A program made the translations under genes and the position numbers. Positions 16,772 to 26,142 of a stretch of DNA of 54,148 bases are shown here, one piece after another (within the stretch, counting starts at the first letter, position 1; the number at the start of each line of letters is the position of its first letter). This stretch comes from Blautia sp. An249 (GTDB taxonomy: Bacteria > Bacillota > Clostridia > Lachnospirales > Lachnospiraceae). Below the pieces are notes generated by a model. The model made no database searches and was not told the origin of the DNA. It saw nothing but the letters and a program-made list of their open reading frames with translations. Location of the stretch: assembly GCF_002159835.1 (NCBI RefSeq), contig NZ_NFJL01000023.1, positions 1 through 54,148 on the forward strand, written 5' to 3'.

Positions 16772-17686
16772 TTATTCCTTTTTCTGATTCACCATCTGCG
16801 CACATGCCATCAGAGAATAATACTTCTCCTCAAAAGAAGCGCTCCTGGAATTTAAGGCAATGGGACACTGGGCTCCCACTACGCACCCTGCCATTTTCGC
16901 ATGGGCGAATTCCACCAGAGACTTCACCATAATATTTCCTGCTGCAATATCAGGAACCAGAAAAATATCGGTCTCTCCGCAGACGGGACTGTCATACTTT
17001 TTAATTGCTGCAGACTCTTTATTCACAGCCAGGTCCATAGAAATAGGGCCTTCTGCAATACATCGTCCCAGCTCCCCTGCCTGCGCCGCCTTTTTAATTT
17101 CCAAAGCGTCCACAGTTTCCTGCATTTTCGGATTCAATACCTCTACTGCACAAAGAGCAGAAACTTTGGGCTCTTCATATCCCATCCGGGTAAACATCTG
17201 AACTGCATTTTTTACAATTCCTTTTTTCTGCTCCAGGTTCGGATACAGGATCATTCCCCCGTCAGTTACTCCTGCCAGTCTCGGATAACTTTCCATGTCC
17301 AGCAGGGCAACATGAGAAATCAGATTTCCTGTCCCGATTCCGTATTCTTTGTTTAAAACACCTTTTAAAAGCGCCGATGTCTGTAAAAGTCCCTTTTGAA
17401 TAAAATCTGCTTCTTCAGAGCGAATCAGCTCCATAGATTTCCGTACTGCCTGTTCTTCTTCCTGGCAGTCAATGATATGGCTGTCTTTTACCTCATGCCC
17501 GAGCCCTTTGGAAATCTCCTGAATTTCTGCAGCCTTTCCCAGAAGTATGTAATCCAGAATTCCTTCTTTATGGGCCTGAAAAATGGCTTCAAGGGTATGG
17601 GCGTCATGTGCGGCCACAACAGCTACTGTCGTTTTTTTACTTACGCCCACCTTTTCCTTCAGTTCCCTGAAATTATGTATCACCAT
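16772..17686 (-). CDS. ptb: Phosphate butyryltransferase (acyl-CoA:phosphate acyltransferase)
   Basis: This 304-aa member of the phosphate acetyl/butyryltransferase family exchanges CoA for phosphate on an acyl-CoA, giving the acyl phosphate used by Buk. Family features include the N-terminal VAAHDAHTLEAI region, the central ARLAGVTDGGM-like stretch (PRLAGVTDGGM) and a C-terminal VPDIAAGNIMVKSLVEFAHA. It is first in the operon, 37 nt ahead of iorA, with AGGAGGG upstream of the ATG. In most clostridia ptb is adjacent to buk. Here the two are split to the ends of the operon around the ior, transporter and aminotransferase genes, arguing for a dedicated amino-acid role. Confidence 0.92.
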   Translation of the reverse strand: MVIHNFRELKEKVGVSKKTTVAVVAAHDAHTLEAIFQAHKEGILDYILLGKAAEIQEISKGLGHEVKDSHIIDCQEEEQAVRKSMELIRSEEADFIQKGLLQTSALLKGVLNKEYGIGTGNLISHVALLDMESYPRLAGVTDGGMILYPNLEQKKGIVKNAVQMFTRMGYEEPKVSALCAVEVLNPKMQETVDALEIKKAAQAGELGRCIAEGPISMDLAVNKESAAIKKYDSPVCGETDIFLVPDIAAGNIMVKSLVEFAHAKMAGCVVGAQCPIALNSRSASFEEKYYSLMACAQMVNQKKE

Positions 17687-17797
17687 GGCATCCCTCCTTT
17701 TGCTAATCTCTTCGTTCTTTTCACATAATTCTCATAATCCTCAAAATAAACTTAATAAATAAATATAATTTCCTAAAGTTCAAATTATGATAACTTT

Positions 17798-17826
17798 ATT
17801 GTATTCTTTTCGATTTTATATGTCAA
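17798..17826 (-). promoter_or_regulatory. Promoter of the ptb-ior-SNF-aminotransferase-buk operon
   Basis: On the minus strand, TTGACA and TACAAT are separated by 17 bp. This gives an AT-rich leader of about 105 nt before ptb. No T-box or riboswitch is recognisable in it. The rest of 17827-17974 is AT-rich and shows no gene. Confidence 0.75.
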
Positions 17827-17974
17827 TCAACTTTAGCTAATTTATATCGTGTAAACATTCAGTAAATTCCAGTTCTGTTTTTGTTTATTATGTATGTTTT
17901 CTCTTCTATTTTTTACTTTTTTATGTGCATTTTTCTTTCTCAAGGTAGCACTTTACTAGAACACAGCGGAGCGA

Positions 17975-18020
17975 TTTTTATGTAATAGGAAATCCGATAG
18001 AATTTCCTATTACATAAAAA
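17975..18020. repeat. Dispersed 46-nt palindrome, copy 1
   Basis: Perfect 19-nt arms (core TGTAATAGGAAAT with its complement) surround an 8-nt loop, CCGATAGA. Nearly the same element occurs at 39623-39668. It directly abuts the terminator of the NlpC/P60 gene. Confidence 0.85.
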
Positions 18021-18062
18021 AGCCCCATCCCTTCGCTGTCTCAGCGATTGGGATGAGGCTTT
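18020..18062 (-). terminator. Terminator of the NlpC/P60 coiled-coil gene
   Basis: A 12-bp stem (arms 18020-18031 and 18050-18061), with an inner CGCTGAGACAGCG hairpin, is followed on the minus strand by TTTTTT. It lies 21 nt past the stop codon. Confidence 0.85.
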
Positions 18063-18082
18063 GCATTTCCTTATACCTATCC

Positions 18083-19630
18083 TTAGATAACTCTTCTTAC
18101 AGAAAGAATGGTACGATAAGCGGCATTATCACTTATCTTAATTCCACCCTGCGGATATGGAGCGCTGTTGGAAGCATGTACAATCTGTCCGTTTCCAAGA
18201 TAGATAGCAATGTGGCTTCCGTAGCAGATTAAGTCTCCTGGCTGGGCGTCTGCATAAGATACTTCGGTTCCTGCGTACATCTGCTCTTCAGAAGTTCTCG
18301 GCAGACTCACACCAAAGTTTGCGTAAACACTCTGTACGAAACCAGAGCAGTCTGCTCCGTTTGTCAGGCTGGTTCCACCGTATACATAGGGATTACCTAC
18401 GAACTGTGTTGCATAGTCTGCAACAGAAGATCCGGTTCCTGAATAAGAAGGAGTGCTGTCTGAGCTGCTGTCCTCTGTATCTGTAACGGTATTCTCTGAA
18501 TCAATTACATTTCCATACTCATCATACTGTACGTCTTCGCTGCTGTCTTCGGAAGTATCTTCTGATTCTTCGGAGTCCTCATAGGAATCTTCTGTATCAT
18601 CCTGAGAACTGCTGCTTCCTCCCGGAATAATCGGCTGTCCGTTTTCATCATAGATAACATCACCGTCTGCGTCAATGGCTTCGCCGTTTTCGTTGGTAAT
18701 GATGTTTCCGTTTTCATCGTACTGTATATATTCATGATCATACGGATTATCGGATGTTTCTTCCTCCGTTGTCTCATCCGTAGTTTCCTCTGAAGATTCA
18801 GATTCTTCTGCTTCTTCCTGAGCGGCTGCTTCCGCTTCTGCGGCGGCTGCTGCTGCAGCGGCCTCAGCTTCTGCCTGACGTCTTGCTTCTTCTTCAGCGG
18901 CAATTCTCTCTGCTTCTAACTGTTCGATTTCTGCCTGCTGCTGCTGAATCAGAGCCACATACTCTTCTGCCTGCTGCTGTGCATAAGCGATTTCTTCGCT
19001 GTAATTGGCTGATACTGCCTGTTTTTCTTCAATCTGAGCCTGGAGATTTGCCTGCTGCTGTTCGTATTCTCCTTCCATCTCCACCATTTCAGATTTTTCA
19101 TTTTCATACTGTGTTTTCAGATTTGTTACATTCTCCACAGTTTCTACGTATTTATCCAGATTCTGACGGTCGTAATCATACATCTTCTGTGTATATTCCG
19201 CTCTTTCCAGAAGCTGGGATAAACTTTCTCCGTTCAGCATCATCTGAAGCCAGGCATCATCTCCGCCCTTTTCATATAAATACTGAATTCTGAGTTTCAT
19301 GGAATCATACTGCTGATCCCTTGCGTTTTCTGCTTTTGTTAAATCTTTCTGTGTCTGTTCAATATCGCTTGTTTTATTGGCAATATCCTGTTTTAACGCT
19401 TCAATATTAACGCATACATTTACTAAATTCTGATCCAGGGTACTGATTTCTGCCTCTAAGGCGTCTTTCTGAGACTGGAGAGAATCTAATGTGGCATATG
19501 TCTCGTTCAGCGCGTCATTTGTATAAGCCTGTTCTTCTCTCAATTCGTCTTCCCTTGATGCACTGACAGTTAAAACCTGCGAAGCGCTTATCAGAAGTGC
19601 CAATGTAACACACACAAGTCTTTTCTTCAT
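18083..19630 (-). CDS. Secreted coiled-coil NlpC/P60 peptidoglycan endopeptidase
   Basis: The protein is 515 aa. A signal peptide (residues 1-24, cut after VSA) is followed by a long coiled coil rich in Q, E and A (about 27-265), like PcsB/CwlO-type proteins. A low-complexity acidic S/E/D linker follows (about 266-395), then a C-terminal NlpC/P60 domain (about 400-515). The catalytic Cys428 is in DCSGF, with His473 and His485 completing the active site. It probably cleaves peptide stems of peptidoglycan, perhaps at division sites with control through the coiled coil. It is monocistronic, with its own promoter (19701-19729) and a strong terminator. Confidence 0.93.
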   Translation of the reverse strand: MKKRLVCVTLALLISASQVLTVSASREDELREEQAYTNDALNETYATLDSLQSQKDALEAEISTLDQNLVNVCVNIEALKQDIANKTSDIEQTQKDLTKAENARDQQYDSMKLRIQYLYEKGGDDAWLQMMLNGESLSQLLERAEYTQKMYDYDRQNLDKYVETVENVTNLKTQYENEKSEMVEMEGEYEQQQANLQAQIEEKQAVSANYSEEIAYAQQQAEEYVALIQQQQAEIEQLEAERIAAEEEARRQAEAEAAAAAAAAEAEAAAQEEAEESESSEETTDETTEEETSDNPYDHEYIQYDENGNIITNENGEAIDADGDVIYDENGQPIIPGGSSSSQDDTEDSYEDSEESEDTSEDSSEDVQYDEYGNVIDSENTVTDTEDSSSDSTPSYSGTGSSVADYATQFVGNPYVYGGTSLTNGADCSGFVQSVYANFGVSLPRTSEEQMYAGTEVSYADAQPGDLICYGSHIAIYLGNGQIVHASNSAPYPQGGIKISDNAAYRTILSVRRVI

Positions 19631-19700
19631 CTCTTATCACCCTTCATAACTTTCTTTCCTATATGTAACATTTATGAAATACTTTCTTCATTTCTCCTAC

Positions 19701-19729
19701 ATATTAACATATTATTACGGGTGACGCAA
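19701..19729 (-). promoter_or_regulatory. Promoter of the NlpC/P60 gene
   Basis: TTGCGT and TAATAT on the minus strand are 17 bp apart, with about a 65-nt leader to the ATG. Confidence 0.65.
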
Positions 19730-19800
19730 GACCTTTTTCTTCATTTTTTAAAAACTTTGTAACATTTATATAGATTTATTAACAAACACATAAGAAACTT

Positions 19801-20505
19801 TTAGATTTCCAGGGCGATCTCCATCATTTTCTGGAATCCTGTCTGGCGTTTTTCTGCAGAAATAGCCTCTTCCCTATAAATATGATCCGAAATTGTTAAA
19901 ATTCCGAGAGCTTTCTTACCTGCTCTGGCTGCATTCATATACAGACCGGCAACTTCCATTTCCGCGCAGAGAACTCCCATCTTTCTCCAGCCGTCGCTGG
20001 CTTTGGGATTGTCACTATAGAAAACGTCGGAAGAAACCACATTTCCTACTCTCACAGGGGTGCCCTGTCTGTCTGCTGCTGCCACTGCCCTGGAAAGCAG
20101 TTCATAGCTGGCAGTTGGCGCAAAGGTTCCCGGAAGCTGAAACTGGCTGGCATAATTGGAATCTGTGCAGGCTCCCATGGCGATTATGACATCCATCACA
20201 TTGACATCATCCTGCAGAGCTCCGGCGGAGCCGATTCGGATAATTTCGTCCACATCGTAAAAATGATACAGTTCATAAGTATAAATTCCCACGGAAGGCA
20301 TTCCCATACCGCCGCCCATAACGGAAACTTCTTTTCCCTTGTAAGTTCCCGTATAGCCCAGCATATTTCTTACCGTATTAAAGCACACTGGATTTTCCAG
20401 ATAGGTTTCTGCAATATATTTCGCCCGCAGCGGATCTCCCGGCATTAAAACCTTTTTCGCAATGTCTCCTTTTTTCGCATTGTTATGTGGTGTTGGTACT
20501 CCCAT
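19801..20505 (-). CDS. deoD: Purine-nucleoside phosphorylase DeoD
   Basis: The protein is 234 aa, the normal size of the hexameric DeoD type. It splits purine (deoxy)nucleosides with phosphate to free base and (deoxy)ribose-1-phosphate. Visible motifs are MPGDPLRAKYIA (phosphate-binding), GSAGALQ and AEMEVAGLY with the ribose-contacting MEVA. The catalytic aspartate lies in TISDHIYREE. It is 25 nt downstream of deoB, so the two form a nucleoside-salvage operon. Confidence 0.95.
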   Translation of the reverse strand: MGVPTPHNNAKKGDIAKKVLMPGDPLRAKYIAETYLENPVCFNTVRNMLGYTGTYKGKEVSVMGGGMGMPSVGIYTYELYHFYDVDEIIRIGSAGALQDDVNVMDVIIAMGACTDSNYASQFQLPGTFAPTASYELLSRAVAAADRQGTPVRVGNVVSSDVFYSDNPKASDGWRKMGVLCAEMEVAGLYMNAARAGKKALGILTISDHIYREEAISAEKRQTGFQKMMEIALEI

Positions 20506-20530
20506 AAAAATTCCTCCTTTATCCTATCTC

Positions 20531-21709
20531 TTATTTTTCTTTTAACACTTCCTGCAAAAAGCTGGTTCCTTCCAGTTTCTCAGGAATATCAAACAAATCC
20601 AGAACGGTTGCTCCAATATCTGCAAAGGTGGGGCGGGTGCCCAGATCCACCCCTGCCGAAATCCGATCTCCGTAAATCAGCATCGGGGTATATTCTCTGG
20701 AATGATCCGTGCTTGGCGTACCCGGATCGCAGCCGTGATCGGCTGTAATAATCAGAACGTCGTCTTCTCTCATCTTTTCCATAAACTGTCCCAGCTGAAC
20801 ATCAAACTCTGTGGCGGCGTTGGCATAACCGTCCACATTGTTTCTGTGCCCGTATACCATATCGAAATCCACCAGATTAACGAAACAAAGTCCGGTGAAG
20901 TCTTCTTCCATAATCTTCATGGTTTTTTCCATTCCATCCTGGTTATTCTCAATGGGCGTTGTCTTCTGAATATTCTTTCCTGCAAAAATATCATAGATTT
21001 TCCCCACCCCGATGGTATCATAGCCATAAGCCGTCAGATAATCCATCATAGTCGGCTTTGGAGGAACCAGAGAAAAGTCATGACGATGACGGGTTCTGGT
21101 ATAATCAGGATAAGTTCCTATAAATGGTCTTGCAATTACGCGCCCCACCCCGTGTTTTCCGGTAAGTATCTCCCTTGCCTGCCGGCAGTACTGATATAAC
21201 TCTTCCAGGGGTACCACCTCTTCATGGGCGGCAATCTGGAAAACACTGTCCGCGGAAGTATAGACAATTAAATCTCCTGTTTTTACATGTTCCTGCCCAT
21301 ACTCTTTAATCACTTCCGTTCCTGAATAGGGAAGATTACATAAAACGCCTCTGCCTGTGGCCTTACGAAACGGTTCCAGCACTTCTTCCGGGAATCCCTC
21401 CGGATAAGTAGGCAGCGGCTGGGGAGAAATCATACCTGCAATTTCCCAGTGCCCAATGGTGGTATCCTTTCCCATGGAAGTTTCCTTCATTCTGGCAAAA
21501 GAACCAATGGGAGCTTCTTCTTTCGGCGCGCAGTCTACTCCTTCAATATTAAACAGTCCCAGTTTCTTCATATTAGGAGTATCATATTTTTCTGATTGAA
21601 CAATCGTTCCAAGGGTATTGCTTCCTTCATCGTGAAACAGATTTGCATCCGGCAGTTCTCCGATTCCATAACTGTCCAGTACAATTACAAATACTCTTTT
21701 AGCCTTCAT
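20531..21709 (-). CDS. deoB: Phosphopentomutase
   Basis: This 392-aa alkaline-phosphatase-superfamily enzyme interconverts (deoxy)ribose 1- and 5-phosphate. Metal-binding segments are VLDSYGIGELPDA at the N-terminus and ITADHGCDPGT plus DHSREYTP near the C-terminus. The phosphorylated threonine lies in GKDTTIGHWE (Thr83/84). Cotranscribed deoD supplies the 1-phosphates. Upstream there is a TATAAT at about 21739-21744 with no good -35, so the promoter may need an activator or be weak. Confidence 0.95.
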   Translation of the reverse strand: MKAKRVFVIVLDSYGIGELPDANLFHDEGSNTLGTIVQSEKYDTPNMKKLGLFNIEGVDCAPKEEAPIGSFARMKETSMGKDTTIGHWEIAGMISPQPLPTYPEGFPEEVLEPFRKATGRGVLCNLPYSGTEVIKEYGQEHVKTGDLIVYTSADSVFQIAAHEEVVPLEELYQYCRQAREILTGKHGVGRVIARPFIGTYPDYTRTRHRHDFSLVPPKPTMMDYLTAYGYDTIGVGKIYDIFAGKNIQKTTPIENNQDGMEKTMKIMEEDFTGLCFVNLVDFDMVYGHRNNVDGYANAATEFDVQLGQFMEKMREDDVLIITADHGCDPGTPSTDHSREYTPMLIYGDRISAGVDLGTRPTFADIGATVLDLFDIPEKLEGTSFLQEVLKEK

Positions 21710-21784
21710 AGTACGCCTCCTATCTGTTTAATATAAGTATTATAGCAGTTTTTTCATACAACGGCTATAGTTTTCCACATAAGA

Positions 21785-21829
21785 AAAACCTCTGTTCCAA
21801 TTCATCAGAATCTTCACAGAGGTTTTTTT
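21785..21829 (-). terminator. Terminator of the repeat-containing NlpC/P60 gene
   Basis: The arms AACCTCTGT and ACAGAGGTT are followed on the minus strand by TTTTTCTT. It lies 9 nt past the stop. Confidence 0.8.
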
Positions 21830-21832
21830 CTT

Positions 21833-23437
21833 TTAATTTTCGTTAAACAAGTCTGCCAGAATTTCATCGGCTGTCATACTTGTGTAGCCGTCCGGGTCAG
21901 AAAGTACGTTGCTGCTCCAGTGCATAATGTTGGAACCGTTAATGTACTGTACGGTGGACTGGCTTCCCAGTCCGAACTTGCTTACTGCTCCGGGGGCCAG
22001 TTTCTTCATATATTTCTTAGCCAGCACAATGGCTTCACTGGAATAACTTCCGCTCGGTGTCGGTGTTCCTGCAATCTGCACACAGGGCGGGGTAGAATGA
22101 ACAATTACAAGACTTCCGTCATCACACTGTCCCAGAACCAGGAATGCATGTCCCGGTTTGCTTCCCACATCCCCGGCAAAGAACTGTCCCTTATAATTAT
22201 TCTGTTTTAATGTACTTTGTGTTCTCAGTACGCCCCATCCGCGGCTTGCAAAGGTACTTGCCTGGCTGCTTGCATCGGATGCGTACAGATAGTTCAGTCC
22301 TGACTGGGTATGCATAACATTATAAGTAGCCCATCCCACAAATCCGGAACAGTCCAGTCCTCTGGAACGTCCTGAAGTGGACAAGTCATAGTCATGTTCA
22401 TAACCGCTGCCGCATTGATCATAGAACTGTTTCCATTTGGGATACAGCCCCTTATAGTTTCCGGTGGGTTCCGCCCAGCCGCCGCCCCAGACGTACATGG
22501 TATTTCCCACAGGCATCAGGGCATTTAATAAGTAGTTCTTTATGGTTCTGGCTGAACTTGGGGCTGTCAGATTCGCCTCATTTCCATCCTGTACCAGAAC
22601 TCCGTTGGAATCAAAATAATAGGTCTTATCGTCTATCTTAACAGTGCCTGTCATGGCTCTTCCCATGTTTTCCGGATCCAGATAGTACTGGTTTCCGCTG
22701 GCATCCTTAAACCATCCGGTAACAAGACTTCCTTTATTATCCGGATCAAAGTACCGTTTGCCGTCGCTGGCTTTTACCCAGCCGGTATATACGACTCCGG
22801 TAGATTTGTTGAAGTATCTCCACTCGTCTCCGCCTTTAATCCATCCGGTGTACATCAGTCCCGATGTTTTATTAAAGTATCTGGTTCCCAGGCCAAAGGT
22901 ATTCCAGCCGGTATACAGAACTCCGGTGGTGGGGTGGAAATATCGCTTGCCTCCGTTTCCGTCGCCGACCCATTCCGTATACATATAACCGGTGCTCTTA
23001 TTAAAATAGCGCTTGCCCATTCCGAAAGTATTCCAGCCTTTCGCCATCACTCCCGTATCCGGGAAGAAGTAACGCTTCTGTCCGTTTGCTGTAATCCATC
23101 CGGTAGCCATTCTACCATACATATAAGGTTTCGCGCTGCTTTTACTGAAATAGCGCAAATTGGTTCCGTCAGAAACCCATCCGGTGTACATCACACCTGA
23201 TGTCTTATTAAAATAATATTTATAGGAATTGCCGTCCACATTCAGGGTCAGCCATCCTTTATGGTAGGATCCGTCTTTCTCCACATAATAGGTCTGGTTT
23301 CCTACCTTCTTAAACCCTTCGGTCTGTCCTGCAGCCTTTACCGGCACTGCTGTAAAATGAAGCGTAAATAAAACTGCAAAGACAATTCCCACAAACAAAG
23401 CCCCCAACAGTTTCCAGTTTCTCGACGCTTTTTCCAT
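21833..23437 (-). CDS. Secreted cell-wall-binding-repeat protein with NlpC/P60-like hydrolase domain
   Basis: The protein is 534 aa. A signal sequence with a long hydrophobic core ends near KAAG (about residue 37). About ten tandem repeats of 20-22 residues follow (about 40-285), each with a GW and aromatic YF motif as in choline/glucan-binding repeats. The C-terminal domain is NlpC/P60-like, with Cys363 in LDCSGFVGWA and His430 in GHAFLVLG. It likely binds the wall or its polymers through the repeats and cuts peptidoglycan peptides. The start at 23437 is chosen because an upstream ATG lies inside the AAAGGAAGAG SD. The repeats contain clear internal duplications such as KGWNTFGMG/TGWNTFGLG. 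Confidence 0.88.
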   Translation of the reverse strand: MEKASRNWKLLGALFVGIVFAVLFTLHFTAVPVKAAGQTEGFKKVGNQTYYVEKDGSYHKGWLTLNVDGNSYKYYFNKTSGVMYTGWVSDGTNLRYFSKSSAKPYMYGRMATGWITANGQKRYFFPDTGVMAKGWNTFGMGKRYFNKSTGYMYTEWVGDGNGGKRYFHPTTGVLYTGWNTFGLGTRYFNKTSGLMYTGWIKGGDEWRYFNKSTGVVYTGWVKASDGKRYFDPDNKGSLVTGWFKDASGNQYYLDPENMGRAMTGTVKIDDKTYYFDSNGVLVQDGNEANLTAPSSARTIKNYLLNALMPVGNTMYVWGGGWAEPTGNYKGLYPKWKQFYDQCGSGYEHDYDLSTSGRSRGLDCSGFVGWATYNVMHTQSGLNYLYASDASSQASTFASRGWGVLRTQSTLKQNNYKGQFFAGDVGSKPGHAFLVLGQCDDGSLVIVHSTPPCVQIAGTPTPSGSYSSEAIVLAKKYMKKLAPGAVSKFGLGSQSTVQYINGSNIMHWSSNVLSDPDGYTSMTADEILADLFNEN

Positions 23438-23530
23438 AAATACTCTTCCTTTTCCCATTTTTTAAAATGTTTTTAAATTTATATCCTTTTCTTTACATTT
23501 TTTACAATCTTGTTACGATTTTGTGTTTTT

Positions 23531-23560
23531 ATTATATCTCCAAATCTATTTTCGTGTCAA
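23531..23560 (-). promoter_or_regulatory. Promoter of the repeat-containing NlpC/P60 gene
   Basis: TTGACA and TATAAT on the minus strand are separated by 18 bp. The leader is AT-rich, about 85 nt. The -35 begins immediately after the T tract of the ddh terminator. Confidence 0.8.
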
Positions 23561-23562
23561 TA

Positions 23563-23598
23563 TAAAAAAAGGATAAAGTATCCAAAAATACTTTACCC
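23563..23598 (-). terminator. Terminator of ddh
   Basis: GGGTAAAGTA pairs with TACTTTATCC around an 8-nt loop and is followed by seven Ts on the minus strand. Confidence 0.88.
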
Positions 23599-23611
23599 TT
23601 TTTGTTATCTT

Positions 23612-24598
23612 CTACAACATATGTTTTCTCAGGTATGCTCCGTCTTTCTCGCTTAAATATCCGGGAGCCACATCAAAAACGGTCTTACAGCCTGTCTGTC
23701 CTTCTTTTGCCATACGGTAAGCGGCTCTTGCATAAGCCACAAGGACGGAAGAAGTAAATTCCGGATTGGAATCCAGTTTCAGGCTGTATTCCACCACGTG
23801 GGTATTTTCTTTCTCCCAGCCTGTCTGTCCGCTGCGGATAACGAAACCGCCGTGTGGAATCCTGCTGTGATCCCGTTTCATCTCTTCTTCTGTAATAAAA
23901 TGTACCGTAGTATCATACTCGTCAAAATAGTTTGGCATGGTCTTAATTTCTTCTTCAATTCTGGCAAGATCTGCGCCTTCCTCTGCCACAACGAAGCATT
24001 CTCTGGTGTGTTTCTGTCTTGTAGTCAGTTCCGGATTCTTTCCGCTTCTGACTTCTTCCAGCGCTTCTTCCACAGGAATGGTATACTGTCTGCCGTCCTT
24101 AACGCCTTCTACCCTGCGGATAGCATCGGAATGTCCCTGGCTGACTCCTTTTCCCCAGAAGGTGTAGGTAGATCCTTCCGGAAGAATGGACTCCGCATAC
24201 AGACGGTTTAAGGAAAACATTCCCGGATCCCAGCCTACGGAAATAATTCCCACATGGCCGGATGCCTTACATGCCTGATCCACAGCCTCAAAATGCTCCG
24301 GAATCTTCGCATGGGTATCGAAGCTGTCAATCACATGGAAATACTGAGCCATTTCCGGTGTCTGCTTCGGTAAATCAGTAGCGCTTCCTCCGCAGATAAT
24401 CAGCACATCGATCTGATCTTTCATATTTTGTACTTCGCTGACCGGATAAACTTTTGCCGTATCCGTTAAAATAGAAACTGTTTTCGGATCTCTTCTGGTA
24501 AATACGGCTGCCAGTTCCATATCAGAATTATGCTTGACAGCACATTCCACACCTCTTCCTAAATTTCCGTAACCCAGAATACCAATTCTAATACTCAT
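23612..24598 (-). CDS. ddh: meso-Diaminopimelate dehydrogenase
   Basis: This 328-aa NADPH-dependent enzyme converts tetrahydrodipicolinate directly to meso-DAP, a one-step bypass of the succinylase/acetylase routes for lysine and peptidoglycan. The Rossmann motif GILGYGNLGRG starts at residue 6. Conserved SVGWDPGMFSLNR and TFWGKGVSQGHSDA segments match the Ddh family. The start at 24598 has AGGAGG; an 18-residue longer frame is unlikely. It is probably part of a run with the upstream J-domain gene (54-nt gap), though no functional link is evident. Confidence 0.94.
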   Translation of the reverse strand: MSIRIGILGYGNLGRGVECAVKHNSDMELAAVFTRRDPKTVSILTDTAKVYPVSEVQNMKDQIDVLIICGGSATDLPKQTPEMAQYFHVIDSFDTHAKIPEHFEAVDQACKASGHVGIISVGWDPGMFSLNRLYAESILPEGSTYTFWGKGVSQGHSDAIRRVEGVKDGRQYTIPVEEALEEVRSGKNPELTTRQKHTRECFVVAEEGADLARIEEEIKTMPNYFDEYDTTVHFITEEEMKRDHSRIPHGGFVIRSGQTGWEKENTHVVEYSLKLDSNPEFTSSVLVAYARAAYRMAKEGQTGCKTVFDVAPGYLSEKDGAYLRKHML

Positions 24599-24652
24599 CT
24601 TATACCTCCTGATTTTTCTTTTTTCTTCTATATTCAGGCTGCCCCGAATCAT

Positions 24653-25306
24653 CTATATACAGCAGACGGTTCCTCCGCCGCAGATGTTGCAGACTGCACT
24701 TGCACAGCACATCCTCATACACCAGTCGCCTCCGTCTACCTGCATTCCGCCATAAGTTCTCTGCATATCTCCATACCACCGGCCCCCCTGCTGCATCCGC
24801 TGAAGGAGCATCTGATACTGCATATTATCAGGTTCCAGCCGGACTGCTTCCTGAATATGACTCAGTGCGTCCAGGTTGTTGCCAAGTCCCATACTGGCCA
24901 TAGAACACAAATAATGCCACTGGCCGTTGTGAAGAGAAATCCCGGAAAGAACATTCATAGCTTCCTGATAGTATCCCTGCTGAATGTAATTGGCCGCCGC
25001 CTGCATATGCAGTTCCTCTTCACCGGCAGAATTCTGAGCGGTTCTCTGCTGATAATTTCCCTGAAATCCGCCAAAACCGCCGAAGCCGCCATAGTCATAT
25101 CCACCGGCGCCTCCGTACTCTCTTTCCTTCATAATCTGCTCATATGCCTGCTGCACTTCTTTAAACTTTTCCTCGGCCTGCTCTTTATTGGGATTATTAA
25201 TGTTGGCGTCCGGGTGATACTTACGGCTGAGTTTCCGGTAGGCTTTCTTGATTTCCTCTTCCGAGGCATCTCTGGAGACGCCTAAAACACTATATGGATC
25301 TATCAT
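24653..25306 (-). CDS. J-domain protein with TPR-like region and Cys-rich tail
   Basis: The protein is 217 aa. An N-terminal J domain (1-65) has the HPD motif at 31-33, which stimulates Hsp70 ATPase. A Gly/Phe/Tyr-rich linker follows (about 70-90), then a TPR-like helical region (about 105-175). The tail has seven cysteines in its last 25 residues. It lacks the DnaJ zinc fingers and C-terminal domains, so it is a specialised co-chaperone rather than DnaJ. The start at 25306 lies 16 nt inside the DUF5685 gene with an AGGAG upstream, implying translational coupling. The cysteine tail may bind metal or anchor a partner, but its function is unknown. Confidence 0.85.
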   Translation of the reverse strand: MIDPYSVLGVSRDASEEEIKKAYRKLSRKYHPDANINNPNKEQAEEKFKEVQQAYEQIMKEREYGGAGGYDYGGFGGFGGFQGNYQQRTAQNSAGEEELHMQAAANYIQQGYYQEAMNVLSGISLHNGQWHYLCSMASMGLGNNLDALSHIQEAVRLEPDNMQYQMLLQRMQQGGRWYGDMQRTYGGMQVDGGDWCMRMCCASAVCNICGGGTVCCI

Positions 25307-26141
25307 GGTTCTTCTCCTGTCCTTCTTTCCTTTTCCTGACCTCCACATACCGGCACCACACGCCGGAATACAGAATATTCCTGATTATATCCGCATATTT
25401 CAGAACCGGAAGAATTTCAAACTCCCTGGAACAGGCAGCCATCATCATCGTTAAAATTTCCCGTATTCTTTCATCAAAATCCTCTTGCTTCTGCAGTTGG
25501 GCCAGAGGATTATAGTTTCCCCGGCGGGCGTCCTCCTCCAGATCCTCATAAGCGTCAATTAAATAAATAAATTTTCCCAGGTAGAATCCCGTTTTCCGCA
25601 GAGTTTCTTCCCATACATCCTCCCGGTATGCGAAAATCTCCGCCATAATCTTTCCGAAATACCCGGCCATTTTATCAATATTCTTTTCTCCTGCCTCCTC
25701 TGCCGCAGAAAGCTCCCTCAGCAGAGAAACAATCGTCTTTATTTTCTTCCTGTATTTATAAGAAAGCTTTTTATCCCTGCCCAGGAGAAGTTTGGCATAC
25801 AGGTAACGCAGAAGTTTCTTCTCGTCTTTCCAGTCATCCAGACATTTATAATAAGTAAGAATCAACGTCATATCAGCCGCATATTCCGTACATTCATTTA
25901 CATACAGCGTCTGCTTCTGCAGAGGATGGACGATACACCGGCACTTCCCTTTCCTGGTTCCCGGCTCATAAAGCCCTGAGAGCAGAATCGTCAGGAAGGT
26001 AAGATCATAACTGAGGGCCATCTGACCGCTGATTCCGTATTTTTCTTTCAGAATCTGGCACAGGCCACAGTAAAAAGCACGATATTCTTCAAATTCCCGA
26101 CATTTTAATTCCGGTTTATTAATCACCACATATCCGAACAT
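25290..26141 (-). CDS. DUF5685 family protein
   Basis: This 283-aa predicted all-helical protein begins [13 protein letters not shown]...FYCGLC, the hallmark of a conserved Firmicute family of unknown function (DUF5685 as I recall it). Cysteines at 14, 25, 28, 67 and 69 could form a metal site. Two acid-rich motifs, DDWKDE (102-107) and DAYEDLEED (196-204), resemble the paired Asp motifs of isoprenoid-synthase-fold enzymes. That is inference, and the fold should be tested. Its SD is inside the end of the zinc-ribbon gene (1-nt gap) and its 3' end overlaps the J-domain gene, so the three are tightly coupled. Confidence 0.75.
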   Translation of the reverse strand: MFGYVVINKPELKCREFEEYRAFYCGLCQILKEKYGISGQMALSYDLTFLTILLSGLYEPGTRKGKCRCIVHPLQKQTLYVNECTEYAADMTLILTYYKCLDDWKDEKKLLRYLYAKLLLGRDKKLSYKYRKKIKTIVSLLRELSAAEEAGEKNIDKMAGYFGKIMAEIFAYREDVWEETLRKTGFYLGKFIYLIDAYEDLEEDARRGNYNPLAQLQKQEDFDERIREILTMMMAACSREFEILPVLKYADIIRNILYSGVWCRYVEVRKRKEGQEKNHDRSI

Positions 26142-26142
26142 C

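Noticed and set aside
22680..23300. Tandem DNA repeat or CRISPR-like array
   Set aside because: The repetition is at protein level (cell-wall-binding repeats of about 20 residues), not identical DNA repeats with spacers.
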